A DNA stretch of 26,777 nucleotides, taken from the NCBI RefSeq assembly GCF_000003815.2, contig NC_049987.1, positions 5,110,994 through 5,137,770 on the forward strand, read 5' to 3'. Positions 9,661 to 19,996 of the stretch are shown in pieces. A model generated the notes under the pieces. The model did no database searches and had not been told where the DNA came from. It saw nothing but the letters and a program-made list of their open reading frames with translations. The position numbers and the translations under genes were made by a program. Numbering within the stretch: the stretch's first letter is position 1; each line of letters opens with the position of its first letter. This DNA comes from Branchiostoma floridae. Taxonomy: Eukaryota; Chordata; Leptocardii; Amphioxiformes; Branchiostomatidae.

Positions 9661-9717
9661 AACTGGTTCGCAAAAAGTTACTGTTAATTGTATTTGTCAA
9701 AACATGACATTAGCTCA

Positions 9718-9833
9718 CAACACACACACGTGCATGCACACACACACAAAACACACATATGCACACATGCGAACACGCAACACACACATGCGCACACACA
9801 TGCACACGTGCCTGCACACACACACACACACAT
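9718..9833. repeat. CA-rich microsatellite
   Basis: About 115 bp of interrupted (CA)n with CATGCA and CACGTG interruptions. It creates long but meaningless open frames on both strands (His/Thr-rich on plus, Cys/Val-rich on minus). Confidence 0.95.
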
Positions 9834-11069
9834 CCCGTACCATGTAGTGCCTTCTGATATTCACAAATATAAATTTGCATGGAACTATTTACATATTTCA
9901 AGGGGCATCAAATCTCCAAGCATCCAAGAAATTTAGAGAGGGTTTCTAATAAACTTGATCATATGAAAAAACAGTAACGTAACATTAGTGTGTGAGGTAT
10001 AACTAGTGTTACTATTAGTCAGTTCCCTTGGAAGGTCCATGAAATATGAAAAGCTACATGACATCCTAAAAGTGTTGTCAGATAGAAGAAAAGTTCACCA
10101 ACCTGTGGAGACTGTAACTTCTTGGGCACGCCATAGTTGCAGTTCTTGGAGTTGCTGCCCTCAGCTCACGTCTATAATTGTGCTAGACGCGCCCTTTTGG
10201 TACTCTCATCTCTTGTTGCATCGCTGTTTCTGTCTCTAGGTGTGTTGTGTTGGCCCTTGTTCCTGTTGAAAAGCTGTAAAACTAAACTCTAACGCTATGT
10301 GAAGTGTGTGTGTGTAGTACAGTACGTAAGCGTGGGGAGGGGCAGGGAGGTGTGCACAGTCAATAAACCGCACTACAGGGAAAACTCTTTATATCACTCC
10401 GCTAAAACTTCTAGGAAACAATTTTCAAGGCTATCAAGTTACAGTTCTGGTAGAATAGTGAAAGTTTTTATCTTTACCCATTGTGTATCATTCTTAGTGG
10501 CGTGCTACTTCCATATTGTTTTTGATCTGGAGTAGTCGAGACATTATTGCAGAGGTGTACATAGTGATTTGGCAAAATGAGTTGGCTATTATAGGGGTCT
10601 GTGTGCTCTTTTTATTTTTATTTCCCGTAATTCGTAGGGAAAGCCGTTTTTATTAACGGAATTTGTAGCGAGGCAACCAAAATTTTCATTATCATACTTC
10701 TTTGCTTTACAGTTTAGTGTAGGTTGTTTTACAGAATTCAACGGAAATCTTTGTCTGGGCCACGCACCCCCATGCAGACCCTCTGATAAAACTTGAGGTC
10801 ATTGACCTTTAACTCCTGATCGCCCAACTTGTCAGTCAGTGAATGATATGTGATCTCAAGTTCGAGTGCTTTAGGTATTAAAAAGGTTGAGGCTATCTAT
10901 GCCCAACTGGAAACAATTTCCGATTCGTGTCGGCAAGGAATGTGGTCTGACCAAAGGCCATCTTGGGCCGGAAGTGACGTAAGCTCGTATATACGCGTGG
11001 GGCAACTTGGGGCAACAAGCTTGTAACCCTGTGACGTAATATTTCCAAGCCGCATAATCCAGTAAACGT
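9834..11069. other. Intergenic, ANKRD6 upstream region
   Basis: No gene. The part 10100-10360 is less AT-rich and has a GC-box-like GTGGGGAGGGGCAGGGAGG near 10331. It could hold a distal ANKRD6 promoter (see candidate exon 10103-10134). The remainder shows nothing. Confidence 0.35.
10103..10134 (-). CDS. Possible small upstream coding exon for ANKRD6 (speculative)
   Basis: On the minus strand an ATG at 10134 in a good context (A at -3, G at +4) opens MACPRSYSLH and reaches a possible donor, CACAG|GTTGGT, after 32 nt (phase 2). Joining this to an acceptor at TGTACAG|ACAGTG near 8987 would keep the frame and read R-QCL into MSADPEG. The donor is mediocre (T at +3), and the acceptor region is a short tandem repeat without a strong pyrimidine tract. 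Treat it as a candidate only. It may equally be unspliced intergenic sequence. Confidence 0.15.
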
Positions 11070-11078
11070 GGATAGCGT

Positions 11079-11257
11079 TACTCTCCAAGCAGAGGTTAGG
11101 CTCCGGCTGTTTTTTTTTCACGTCTTTTAGTCGTTTTTATCGGACCTGTTAGGCCGCGAAGTATCAAGAAAGAGTGCAAAATAGAAACTTTAAGATACTA
11201 AAAACGACTGAAAACGTGAAAAAAAACAGCCGGAGCCTAACCTCTGCTTGGAGAGTA
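11079..11257. mobile_element. Fold-back MITE, 9-bp target duplication (179 bp)
   Basis: Two long arms of about 60 bp (left from TACTCTCCAAGCAGAGGTTA, right its complement) are almost perfect inverted repeats around a short centre. Flanks are GGATAGCGT (11070-11078) and GGATAACGT (11258-11266), a 9-bp target duplication with one mismatch. Long arms plus a 9-bp duplication suggest a Mutator-like family rather than a TA-type element. Confidence 0.85.
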
Positions 11258-11650
11258 GGATAACGTGCCATTTTAGGTGGTTGGGTGTCATATTGCGTCT
11301 TGTCTATAAAATTGTTATCATCAACTAGACTTTTGAAGATAACGTATAAACATGAAAACAGCCAATTTGTTTATATTTCTTTATGAGCAATTTTATTTTC
11401 GTCCCCGCAAATAGCCCGGCCGGGCCCCGCTTCGAAAATGTGACCACGCAGCATATTGGGGACGACGAATTGTGGACCGGATATTGAAACAAAAACTGCC
11501 CAAGATACCCCTAACACAGTAAACTGGATAAGTCTTTATAGAATGAATTCAATTCCTCAACATAACATGACCGAGTTCAGTTTAGTATGACAACAATGGC
11601 AGAGCAATCAAATGAATGTAAGATCTATTTTTAAGTCTACAGGTCTACCG

Positions 11651-11775
11651 CAAAAGCGCCACCTTCATTGGTCATATAGTGGCGCGCGAGAAGCAGAACT
11701 TAAGTTAGAAGCTTTGAGGAAGATGGACATCGAAACGTCAGCAGGTAATGTCAACAGTTTGTATAAAAGAAAACT
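11651..11775 (+). mobile_element. Retroelement-like fragment with hammerhead-like core
   Basis: AAAAGCGCCACC ... TAGTGGCGC can pair over seven bases (GCGCCAC/GTGGCGC). It is followed by TTGAGGAAGATGGACATCGA and AACGTC. This aligns by eye with the fragments at 24662-24860. See the finding on hammerhead-like motifs. Confidence 0.4.
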
Positions 11776-12003
11776 CTAGTATTTTATTGTTTCGTGCACC
11801 ATTGTCATGTGCTGCAAGTACATCCATTTGAAGAATCTTCCTGACCACTAACTGATTTCAGAATGAAGGCAACGCGTTTGTGGAAAGCCCGACTTTTACT
11901 TTTTTTCGCACACTCGTATACATTTTCCAGTAACCAGTGGATGTCACCCATATCATCAAATCAGGATGGCCTAAGTAATCAGAAATCTCATCCTCGCTAG
12001 AGC

Positions 12004-12200
12004 TACTCTCCAAGCAGAGGTTCGGATCAGGCTAGCTTTTATGTTTTTTTATTGGGCTTTCTCAGTTTTGTCCAGTCAGTGACTAGTTTTCTTCTTGGCA
12101 GGTACACATGAAGACTAGACAAACGATATAAAGAAGAAAACAAAACAAAAACGCATGAAACACGTCAAAAAATAGTCTGAATCAATCTGCTTCGACATTA
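12004..12200. mobile_element. Degenerate fold-back MITE copy
   Basis: The left end TACTCTCCAAGCAGAGGTTC is intact. The right arm (AAACACGTCAAAAAATAGTC...) has decayed and lacks a clean TIR end. It merges into the tandem array that begins at about 12190, whose units carry the right-end word of the same family. Confidence 0.55.
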
Positions 12201-12717
12201 CATCTGTGTCTTAGCTTCGGTGTTCGGAGTCTGTTGACATTTGTTGCCCTCGATCTAAATATAATCTGATTATCAATAATATAGTCGCGGTGCGTTCAAA
12301 CGCGACTTCAAACACGTACATGAAGAAAACTGGATAACGTAGAAAGAAATCCCGACAAAAACGCCTGAAACACGTAAAAAAACAGCCTCTGAACCGAACC
12401 AGTCTGCTTGGAGAGTACATCTTCGCTTCGATGTTGAGTCTCTTGACACTTGTTGCCCTCGATCCAATTATAATCTGATTATCAATACCGGTGCCATTCA
12501 AAAGCGACTTTACATGAAGAAAACTGGATAAAGTAGAAAGAAAGCCCGACAAAACGCCTGAAACACGTAAAAAAAACAGCCTCTGAAACGAGCCAGTCTG
12601 CTTGGAGAGTACATCTTCGCTGCGGTGCTGCGCCTGTTGCCGTCGATCCAATCGATCCAATCATAATCTGATTATCAATATATCGTCGCGGTGCGTTCAA
12701 AAGCGACTTCAAACACC
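12181..12717. repeat. Tandem array, three units of about 184-209 bp
   Basis: The marker word TTGTTGCCCT(C)GATC recurs at about 12241, 12450 and 12634. Each unit contains ATAATCTGATTATCAAT, GAAGAAAACTGGATAA, AACGCCTGAAACACGT and, in two units, AGTCTGCTTGGAGAGTACAT. That last word is the right TIR of the fold-back MITE family, so the array seems to have grown from a MITE end plus its flank. Open frames on the minus strand across it are repeats of one translated unit, not a gene. Confidence 0.8.
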
Positions 12718-14699
12718 TTACAAAGGATCTGATGCTTTGGATCCAGTGAAACCTACCCCTTAGGCATACGGGACAAGATAGAAACGCCGACCACGTAGAA
12801 AATCGTATCAGATACCACAGAAGCACACGTAATAAACTATCCGCATTTTACATCTGCTTTGAGATTTATATAGGTAGCACTGATTGCAAAATACATGTAC
12901 TACTTTGCCGTCACTGAACGATAGCTAATCTCGATTTATTTTCTGTTTGCATAGGCTTAACTAATGATATAATCACACAAGGGATTTAATTTTATCACAG
13001 TTCGTGACCATAGAGTGCACGTTTAGCTTAGAATATTGTTTAGAAATAGGTTAAGTAGAATATTGATTGACGTAGGGTGTATACGTACGTGACAATCGGA
13101 GATTTTTCTACCAAACGTCAACCATGCCTCATTTCAGTCTTTTGTAGCTGCCATTGTAAGATATTTGAATGCATTTTGATATTGTGTTTTTTAAAAAATC
13201 CTAGCCTCTTCTGCAGACTTCCGAAGCAGCGGCGTTTCCTTTTAGGTGCGATGATTCGGGATTTTCTTCATTTCTCTATGCTGAGAAAGTAGGAGCCCTT
13301 TTTATGCGCCAAAATCGCAAAAAAAGTGCCCTCCCCCAAGTGACGAACACCACCGCTGGATTGCATTTCTGATTACTATCCAAGCAGCTGAGGTTCGACT
13401 CCGGCTGTTTGAGACCATTTTTTGTTTTTATCAGGCTTTTTATTTTGTACCGTTTTCTTTATGGCCGCGAGACAAAATAGAAAGTCTGATGAAAAGGCGT
13501 AAATACACATTGAAGAAAAAACTGCGCCGGAGACCATGCAAGACGAACTCTGCTTGGAGAGTAGTCTGTATACGAGGCTACAATAAAAGAGTCAGTCAGT
13601 TCATTCACCTTGTGCTGCACTTATGCAACGGTGCAAAAACAAATCATAAACTGCTTAGACTGTTTCATGTTAGCTATTAAAGGAAAGATAGGCCAGTGGT
13701 GTTTTCGTTCTTTTTCTTCCACACTTTTTACCATTCATAAAATATAAAATATCTTACATTAAACTGTTCATCGCCAAATGCGGTTTTCTATATTTTTTTG
13801 TTTTGAAATTTTACATCGAACGTTTGAAAAATATTTGACCTGTCCGAATTTATTGTACGAATGGCTTAGCCCTAAGAGAGCCAATCGCCTTCGTTGACTT
13901 ACATAAACATCCTGCCGAATGTATTTACTCACGAGGTTAGTCAAATGCGTCATTGTGAGTTGGGGGGGGGGGTAGAAACTACTCGATTTTGATATTTGGT
14001 GTCAAGTCGTTCTATAACGTTTAATACGTCGCAAGTGATTTTTCTTTCAATTTTCTTTGAAGAGCTTCATAAACATGAACAACAAACAGAATCAACGTGC
14101 GGTCTTTTCACTAGTGTGGGAAGCATACCCCCTCCTGTAGACACATGTGGGGCGCGCATGCGGTGGTACATTTTCTTATCTTCAAGGGTTGCTTGCCGCG
14201 GCGGGCAAAAAAAAAACAGAGCGTACAGGCAGAGATTTCGGACATCCTTTACTTTTAGCTCACTGAAAGAGCGGACAAAAACATATGCCGACACTGCCAA
14301 CATAGATAAGCCAAAATACATTTCTCTTTAAAAACAAGATATTTTATAAAAGAGGTTAAATTTTATGAAAGCATATCATCACTGTTTAATATTTATTTTT
14401 CCTTTTTTGCATCCACATGTGTTTTTAGAGGTGCGGAGATTTTATCGGGGATTAGTGCAATGGTGTTAGCCGTCTAAATTATGTGAATACCCGCCTTCTC
14501 ACATAAGAATGGGAACGTGTGAATGGCGAGTAAGTGCTAATTGTCCGGAGATCTGCGTCTAAGATTTCACACGTAAGGCTTCCCAAATCTCAGAAACTTT
14601 ATTTTCAATGGATGTTTAATCTGTGCAATTGATTTATAGAAAGCCTTTGCTGTTAGCTGTGTGTGAGTGAACGGTCCCGCAGTGTTCTTAGGTTACCTG
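12718..14699. other. Intergenic, Fz4 upstream region
   Basis: Apart from the degenerate fold-back copy (13374-13563) and a G-run near 13963, no repeat or coding pattern is recognised. One TCF/LEF-like word, CTTTGAAG, is at about 14056; such words are frequent by chance in AT-rich DNA. Confidence 0.4.
13374..13563. mobile_element. Degenerate fold-back MITE copy
   Basis: The left end TACTATCCAAGCAGC... and right end ...CTCTGCTTGGAGAGTA bound inverted arms containing TTTTATCAGGCTTTTTATTTTG and a degraded complement. This is the 11079-11257 family, older. No clean 9-bp duplication remains. Confidence 0.6.
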
Positions 14700-15105
14700 G
14701 ACTGAAAGCTGTACAGACCCGAGCCGCGCCAATCGCGTGGCACTGTTTCGTGTCAACACAGTCTATTTGCATTGTTGGGGAGGGGACTCGTTAACCAAAT
14801 AGCCCACATGATTGGCTCAGCATGGGTTGTTACCCGATCTGTCGGCTATTTGGAGGCCCCGTTTTGCAAGCAGCCGGGAGAAGTTGACAAGAGGTGGCAG
14901 TTGGGTTGGAGACTTGCTGGTTTGGAGGAGGAAATGCTTTTCTTTCCCCGCTGGGTTCACCTTGTAAAGTTGCCGGGAATGTTCTCCCGCTGAATACGGC
15001 GTGCTCGGAGTTCACCCTAGTCCCGTTTTAGCTGCGTGTTCTACTGAGACCGTTACCCAGGGAAGGACTGTAGCTGGTACTGCTGACAAAAAGAGACGAG
15101 CAAAC
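14700..15105 (+). promoter_or_regulatory. Fz4 5' flank: CCAAT boxes and octamer motif
   Basis: The sequence before the Fz4 start becomes GC-richer than its surroundings. It contains a direct CCAAT (14729-14733), an inverted CCAAT in an NF-Y-like context (TGATTGGCT, 14809-14817) and a perfect POU octamer (ATTTGCAT, 14765-14772). No convincing TATA box is seen at a fixed distance. This looks like a promoter plus 5' untranslated region, but the start of transcription cannot be read from sequence. Several upstream ATGs lie between 14800 and 14990 and would act as uORFs if transcribed. Confidence 0.4.
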
Positions 15106-16740
15106 ATGACGGGCGGCGTTGTTTACTCTGTGCTGAGGTGCTGCTTGCTGGTAATGGCTCTGTACTGGGAGCGGGCGGACTCTACTGGCTACACCAGCGG
15201 TCAGTACAGTTGCGATCCCATTCGAATCGACATGTGCAACAACCTGGGCTACAACGTCACCCGCATGCCCAACCTAGTCGGGCACGACATGCAGCAAGAC
15301 GCCGAGCTCCAACTGCAAACCTTCACGCCTCTCATCCAATATGGCTGCTCTTCGCAGCTTCAGTTCTTCCTCTGTTCGGTTTACGTGCCCATGTGTACCG
15401 AGAAGGTTCCAATCCCCATAGGACCGTGCCAGAGCATGTGTCTGTCGGTGAAAAGACGCTGCGAGCCCGTCTTGAAGGAGTTCGGCTTCCCCTGGCCCCC
15501 GACTCTCAACTGTTCCAAGTTTCCGCTCCAAAACGACCACAACACCATGTGCATGGAAGGGCCCGGGGACGATGAAGTCAATCTGGCGGACGGAAGCGCG
15601 GGGAATGAGCGGCGAGGCGGCGGCCCGACCACCCCAGACGGTAACGGGAACAGTCTCCACGCGGAAAGCTGTGGCGGACCCAACGACGACAGTTACATGT
15701 ACGTAAAAAGAACGGACTCGTGCGCGCTCAAGTGTGGAGTGGAGTACGGCAACTTCACTCCCGAAGAGAAGCGGTTCGCCGATATCTGGATGGCCGTCTG
15801 GGCTGGACTGTGTTTCCTGTCCACCATGTTTACGGTCCTAACGTTTCTGATCGACACCGCCCGTTTCCGCTACCCAGAAAGACCCATCATCTTTCTATCC
15901 ATGTGCTACAACATCTACAGCATTGCGTACATCGTGAGGTTAGTTGTAGGCAGGAAAGCCATCTCGTGTGACTCTGAAGACGGACAAGCTTTCCTTATTC
16001 AACAAGGACTTGAAAACACAGGCTGTGCGATCGTCTTTCTCTTCCTATACTTCTTCGGTATGGCGTCTTCGATCTGGTGGGTAATTCTAACCCTCACCTG
16101 GTTTCTGTCCGCGGGACTGAAATGGGGACACGAAGCGATAGAAATGCATAGCAGCTATTTCCACCTGGCTACCTGGTCAATCCCAGCCATTAAAACTATA
16201 GTCATTTTTGTCATGAAGCAAGTGGATGCAGACGAGTTGACCGGACTTTGTTTTGTCGGCAATCAGAATTTAGACGCGCTCACAGGGTTCGTTGTAGCAC
16301 CGCTGTTCACTTACCTAGTGGTCGGGACATCGTTTCTTCTAGCTGGGTTTGTCTCGCTGTTCCGCATCCGAAATTTCATGAAAAATGACGGCACCAAAAC
16401 GGACAAGCTAGAGCGATTGATGGTGAAGATTGGAGTATTCAGTGTGCTGTACACGGTCCCTGCCACATGTGTCATTGCCTGCTACTTCTACGAACACTCC
16501 AACAGAGAACTGTGGAGGTACTCATCTGCAAAACCCAACATCGAACTCTACATGTTGAAGATTTTCATGTCTCTCGTGGTCGGGATCACGAGTAGCATGT
16601 GGATTTGGTCAGCAAAAACCGTCAGTTCCTGGGCAAATTGCACAAGAAGACTGTGTAATAATTCCAAGTCAGGGGAAAACACTCCCAGACCAAACGGACT
16701 GACACTGAAACCAGGAGGAGGCAAGGAAAGTGCGGTATGA
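15106..16740 (+). CDS. FZD4: Frizzled-4 Wnt receptor, intact single-exon reading frame (544 aa)
   Basis: This is a seven-pass Wnt receptor of the plasma membrane, signalling through Dishevelled in the beta-catenin and planar polarity branches. The start is the first in-frame ATG (AGCAAACATGA, A at -3) and is followed by a signal peptide (about residues 1-25). The cysteine-rich Wnt-binding domain has all ten cysteines (36, 44, 81, 90, 97, 108, 112, 119, 136, 149) and N-glycosylation sites at 50, 135 and 216. A short Gly/Asp-rich linker leads to seven membrane segments at about 228-250, 258-280, 306-332, 350-370, 392-418, 440-462 and 482-504. The Dishevelled-binding KTxxxW motif is KTVSSW at 504-509, and the C-terminus ESAV fits a class I PDZ ligand. 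Stretches such as [11 protein letters not shown] and MCMEGPGD, and the ending in V, identify Fz4 rather than the Fz1/2/7, 5/8 or 9/10 groups. Length is normal for the family. From memory, the vertebrate FZD4 coding region is split by an intron; none is seen here. Confidence 0.97.
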   Translation: MTGGVVYSVLRCCLLVMALYWERADSTGYTSGQYSCDPIRIDMCNNLGYNVTRMPNLVGHDMQQDAELQLQTFTPLIQYGCSSQLQFFLCSVYVPMCTEKVPIPIGPCQSMCLSVKRRCEPVLKEFGFPWPPTLNCSKFPLQNDHNTMCMEGPGDDEVNLADGSAGNERRGGGPTTPDGNGNSLHAESCGGPNDDSYMYVKRTDSCALKCGVEYGNFTPEEKRFADIWMAVWAGLCFLSTMFTVLTFLIDTARFRYPERPIIFLSMCYNIYSIAYIVRLVVGRKAISCDSEDGQAFLIQQGLENTGCAIVFLFLYFFGMASSIWWVILTLTWFLSAGLKWGHEAIEMHSSYFHLATWSIPAIKTIVIFVMKQVDADELTGLCFVGNQNLDALTGFVVAPLFTYLVVGTSFLLAGFVSLFRIRNFMKNDGTKTDKLERLMVKIGVFSVLYTVPATCVIACYFYEHSNRELWRYSSAKPNIELYMLKIFMSLVVGITSSMWIWSAKTVSSWANCTRRLCNNSKSGENTPRPNGLTLKPGGGKESAV

Positions 16741-17640
16741 GATTCCTCACAATCTTTTTGTGTGTAACAGAGAACCCCAAAAGTCTATATACTTTAACTG
16801 TGTCTAGAAATGTGTCCAGTTGAGAATTCCTAACAACTTGTTGATTTGTCGGACCTATGTGTCTATCACGGGTAGAGTAAATAAAGCAGGGAGCCAGTCT
16901 TAGATGTTTTTTTCTGTTCATCCAAACCTATTTCAGAAACTTAGTCCATGTATAAAGCAATATATTCTGATTCTTCCTATCAAAAGGAACAAAAATCACA
17001 CTTTTATACTGTTAAATCAAGTTATGTGCCAACTACCAAGACAATTTTTTCGGGCCTCGAAAACATATTTTGTACGAAAACTTGATAACCGAGGCCTGTC
17101 TGTATGTTGTATTGTACAGAGAGAGATTTTAGAGTTGTAATTTTGAAGATGTAATGTTGATACTTGTAAAAATATGATTCGTGTCTGTATTAATGAACTC
17201 AGTTGAGACAGTAGAGATTAGATTATCACTGTATGATATACGTAACAGTTTATGTCTATGATTCATATGTATCATCACATATATGTAGTTTGGCACAGAC
17301 AAATCACACCACAAGCGTAAATACATTGACATAAGATTGTTGTAATGAAATATGACATTTCATATAAATATAGTTTCATGCTTGTGCCATTTCTATCACC
17401 AATTGAATGTGGTATGTAATTATTAACGTTAATGTGAGTTATGTAAATCATCATGAACAATAACTTATAGTACATGTACTTAAAACGTCGTGTAAATGTA
17501 TTTCACACAGTTCATTAACGATTATCAGTGTCTTTTGTACCGATTTTTAATGCTATCACCATTTGTATTGAAATTACAATAATGCCAATTACTGTAATAG
17601 TGGGATCGAACAAAATGCTGTTACAATGAAAAATGGCTGG
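16741..17640 (+). other. Fz4 3' untranslated region, probable
   Basis: This is AT-rich sequence without a reading frame after the Fz4 stop. A canonical polyadenylation signal AATAAA lies at 16880-16885, about 140 bp after the stop. The AT-rich, T-run-rich character continues to about 17640, so a longer 3' UTR using a later, variant signal is possible. No repeat family is recognised here. Confidence 0.45.
16880..16885 (+). terminator. AATAAA polyadenylation signal after Fz4
   Basis: This is an exact AATAAA hexamer about 140 bp downstream of the Fz4 stop codon, with a T/GT-rich stretch about 20 bp after it (TGTTTTTTTCTG). That is the expected layout for cleavage and polyadenylation. It would give a short 3' UTR; use of later sites cannot be excluded. 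Confidence 0.45.
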
Positions 17641-17759
17641 CATTGTCTTTGTTTTTGTGTGTTTAATTTACCCTCCTCATTCCGACAAAAGTCCTTGTTG
17701 ACAATGGGAATTTTTAGTTGTTTTTTTACACAAGCTGGCTCTTTTATCCCCTGGTATTT

Positions 17760-17890
17760 CGTCTGCAGCCATGATGGCGGCTGAAAAACAACACGCCTTT
17801 TGAGAGGCGCAGTGATTTTCCCTCAGTATTTACAGAGCAAAGTGCTCTCAGTTTGACGACGTCTCAGCGCCATTTTCTCGCGCGTTCTCT
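17760..17890. promoter_or_regulatory. Small CG-richer island with YY1-like motifs
   Basis: GCCATGATGGCGGCTG (about 17768-17783) and CAGCGCCATTTTCTCGCGCG (about 17866-17885) both fit the YY1 motif (ATGGCGGC / GCGCCATTTT), which often lies close to transcription starts. The surroundings are AT-rich. No gene that could use it is recognisable downstream. Confidence 0.2.
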
Positions 17891-18117
17891 CCAAGGCACC
17901 ATATGGTGAAAAATCTTCCCCACTCATTTGCTAATTGGTCAATTATCTGGAGTGTGATTTTGCCACGTTGTGGACAAAAGGCCGTACAACCTAGGCCAGC
18001 CCCTGCTTTGAGTATAGCAAACAAAGCCCGCCTATACTCCGGTCACACGCCCTTGCTCATGAAAGCCGTCACGGTACAACTGCATCAGTGTGTGTGAGAA
18101 GAGAACTGCATGCATGG
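17891..18117. other. Intergenic, nothing recognised
   Basis: No gene or repeat end is recognisable between the YY1-like island and the tandem repeat block. Confidence 0.4.
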
Positions 18118-19410
18118 GCCCAGACTTGTACCGCATTACTGCAAACTTTCAAAGCCTTCTCACCGATCAAGTATTTTTCAATTCCTTGCCGCTGTGTACC
18201 CTCAGAACACTCATGGTTAAAGGATGGTGTTCTTTGTGGACATTCCACATCCCAAAAATGTCGGATGGGCAGAAACAAATAAATGTCTCAGGCCAGATGA
18301 AAAGGATCAATTAGGGTTTGCCAATATAATTTCTTGGTTTAAAGAAAAGAAAAGAATAAAGCAGGGTTTTGATAACTGAATGGTATCCTTTATTGCTAAT
18401 GATCAATTAGGGTTTGCAAAGATAATTTCTTGGTTTAAACTAAATTAAAGTGAAGAAAAGAATGGTGCAGGATTTTGATATAGACATCAACAGAATTTTT
18501 GTTAGTTTATGAGAAAAGAAAGGGACAGGGTTTTGATAAAAAAATGAAGTCAAAGATAGCCTTTTTGTACATTTATACCTACAAGCATACAGACATAATA
18601 GAACTGATATTAAAAGTACATACATTGTAGAATCTATAGTGGCAGGACTTTTTAACACATATATAAAACATGGGTTCTAAAACATGCGGCCAAATTTGTA
18701 CCGCATTACTGCAAACTTTCAAAGCCTTCTCACCGATCAGTTTTTTTCAATTCCTTGCCGCTGTGTACCCACAGACACTCATGGTTAAAGGATGGTGTTC
18801 TTTGTAGACATTCCACATCCCAAAAATGTTGGATGGGCAGAAACAAATAAATGTCTCAGGCCAGATGAAAAGGATCAACTAGGGTTTTCTAAGATATTTT
18901 CTTTGATAAATGAATGGTATCCTTTATTGTCAAGGATCAATTAGGGTTTGCCAAGATGATTTCTTGCTTTAAAGTAAAGAAAAGAATAAAGCAGGGTTTT
19001 AAGACTTAAATGATATCCTTTATTGCTAATGATCAATTAGGGTTTGCCAAGATAATTTCTTGGTTTAACGAAAAGAAAAGAAGAAAGCAGGATTTTGATG
19101 AATGAATGAAGCCTTTATTGTAATGTTAAGTATCAATTAGGGTTTGCCAAGATAATATATTGGTTTAAAGTACAGAAGATTGGAGAAGGATTTTGATAAC
19201 TGAATGATGAATTAAGTTGAACCAACAGAAGTTCTTGGTGTTAAAGTTATGAAAAGACTGGACCAGGATTTTGATACAAGAATTTACTGTACATTCATGC
19301 CCTATTTTGAAGTGGTAATAAAGTATATAAACTGACAGGACTTTTCAAACTAATCTAAAACATGGGTTCTAAAACTATTCTTACACTGGGGCCCAGACTT
19401 GTACTCATTA
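18118..19410. repeat. Two-level tandem repeat (about 570-700 bp units with inner about 96-bp units)
   Basis: The outer unit starts with CTTGTACCGCATTACTGCAA at 18125, again at 18695 and, diverged, at 19398. Its first about 180 bp are nearly identical in the first two copies. Each outer unit continues with inner repeats beginning GATCAATTAGGGTTTGCC at 18305, 18401, 18873, 18935, 19031 and 19131 (spacings of 96, 62, 96 and 100 within the runs), and ends with ACATGGGTTCTAAAAC (about 18668 and 19359). No coding frame spans it. Confidence 0.85.
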
Positions 19411-19904
19411 CTGCAAACCACTGTTAATTCACTTGTACAATTGTTGAGAAAGAACTGTAACAGGCATTGATAGCCGGGTATGAAAAAATTCTAGAAGTTA
19501 TTTTTTTCACCATACAAATAATGTAATCAAAAACATTTGCCCTTGGTATCAGCACTTTGGTACGTACAACTGCAATGACATTCTGTTTTTCGAATATGCA
19601 AAAAGTTTGACCAAACACACAGATAACATCTGAATTCTGGAGACTAAAAAAATGCTTTAAAGTTTGAGCTTGAAGAGAACCCAAAATGCGTGAAGTGAAA
19701 ATGACAGAACAGCCATTCATCCCTTTATTGTAACATTACTCTTAGTAGATAAAACACAAGATGTCAAGTGATCTCTTGCCCTAAGACCACCTCAATCAAG
19801 AGAGATCTACTAATGAAGCATCAGTAATCCCCAAGGTATGTACACTTAAGATATCCAGGTATTCAAGACATTCTTATTAAGCTTTGGTAAAACCCTTTTT
19901 GTTA
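19411..19904. other. Intergenic, nothing recognised
   Basis: AT-rich. The open frame on minus (19424-19720) has no protein pattern. Confidence 0.5.
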
Positions 19905-19996
19905 AAGTCCTATAGCCTTTTTGAAGCTGTAGGGACCGTGGGTTGTTATCTGCTGTGTCTAGGGTATGGTATTGGAATGCAGAGCCCAACCCTCTC

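Noticed and set aside
9688-9936. His/Thr-rich frame and its antisense Cys/Val-rich frame
   Set aside because: Translation of a CA microsatellite.
10897-11121. 74-codon minus-strand frame
   Set aside because: It starts inside a MITE arm and has no recognisable protein pattern.
11079-11257. Fold-back MITE as a Tc1/mariner element with TA duplication
   Set aside because: The TA belongs to the TIR. A 9-bp direct repeat lies outside it in two independent copies.
12211-12826. Minus-strand frames up to 149 codons with a repeating protein pattern
   Set aside because: The repetition follows the tandem DNA array derived from MITE ends, and several frames are equally open.
15001-15105. 35-codon N-terminal extension of the Fz4 frame
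   Set aside because: It would need a GTG start. The first in-frame ATG, at 15106, has a good context and is followed directly by a signal peptide.
15138-15971. Other-frame and antisense open frames across the Fz4 gene
   Set aside because: They are shadows of the GC-rich Fz4 coding sequence.
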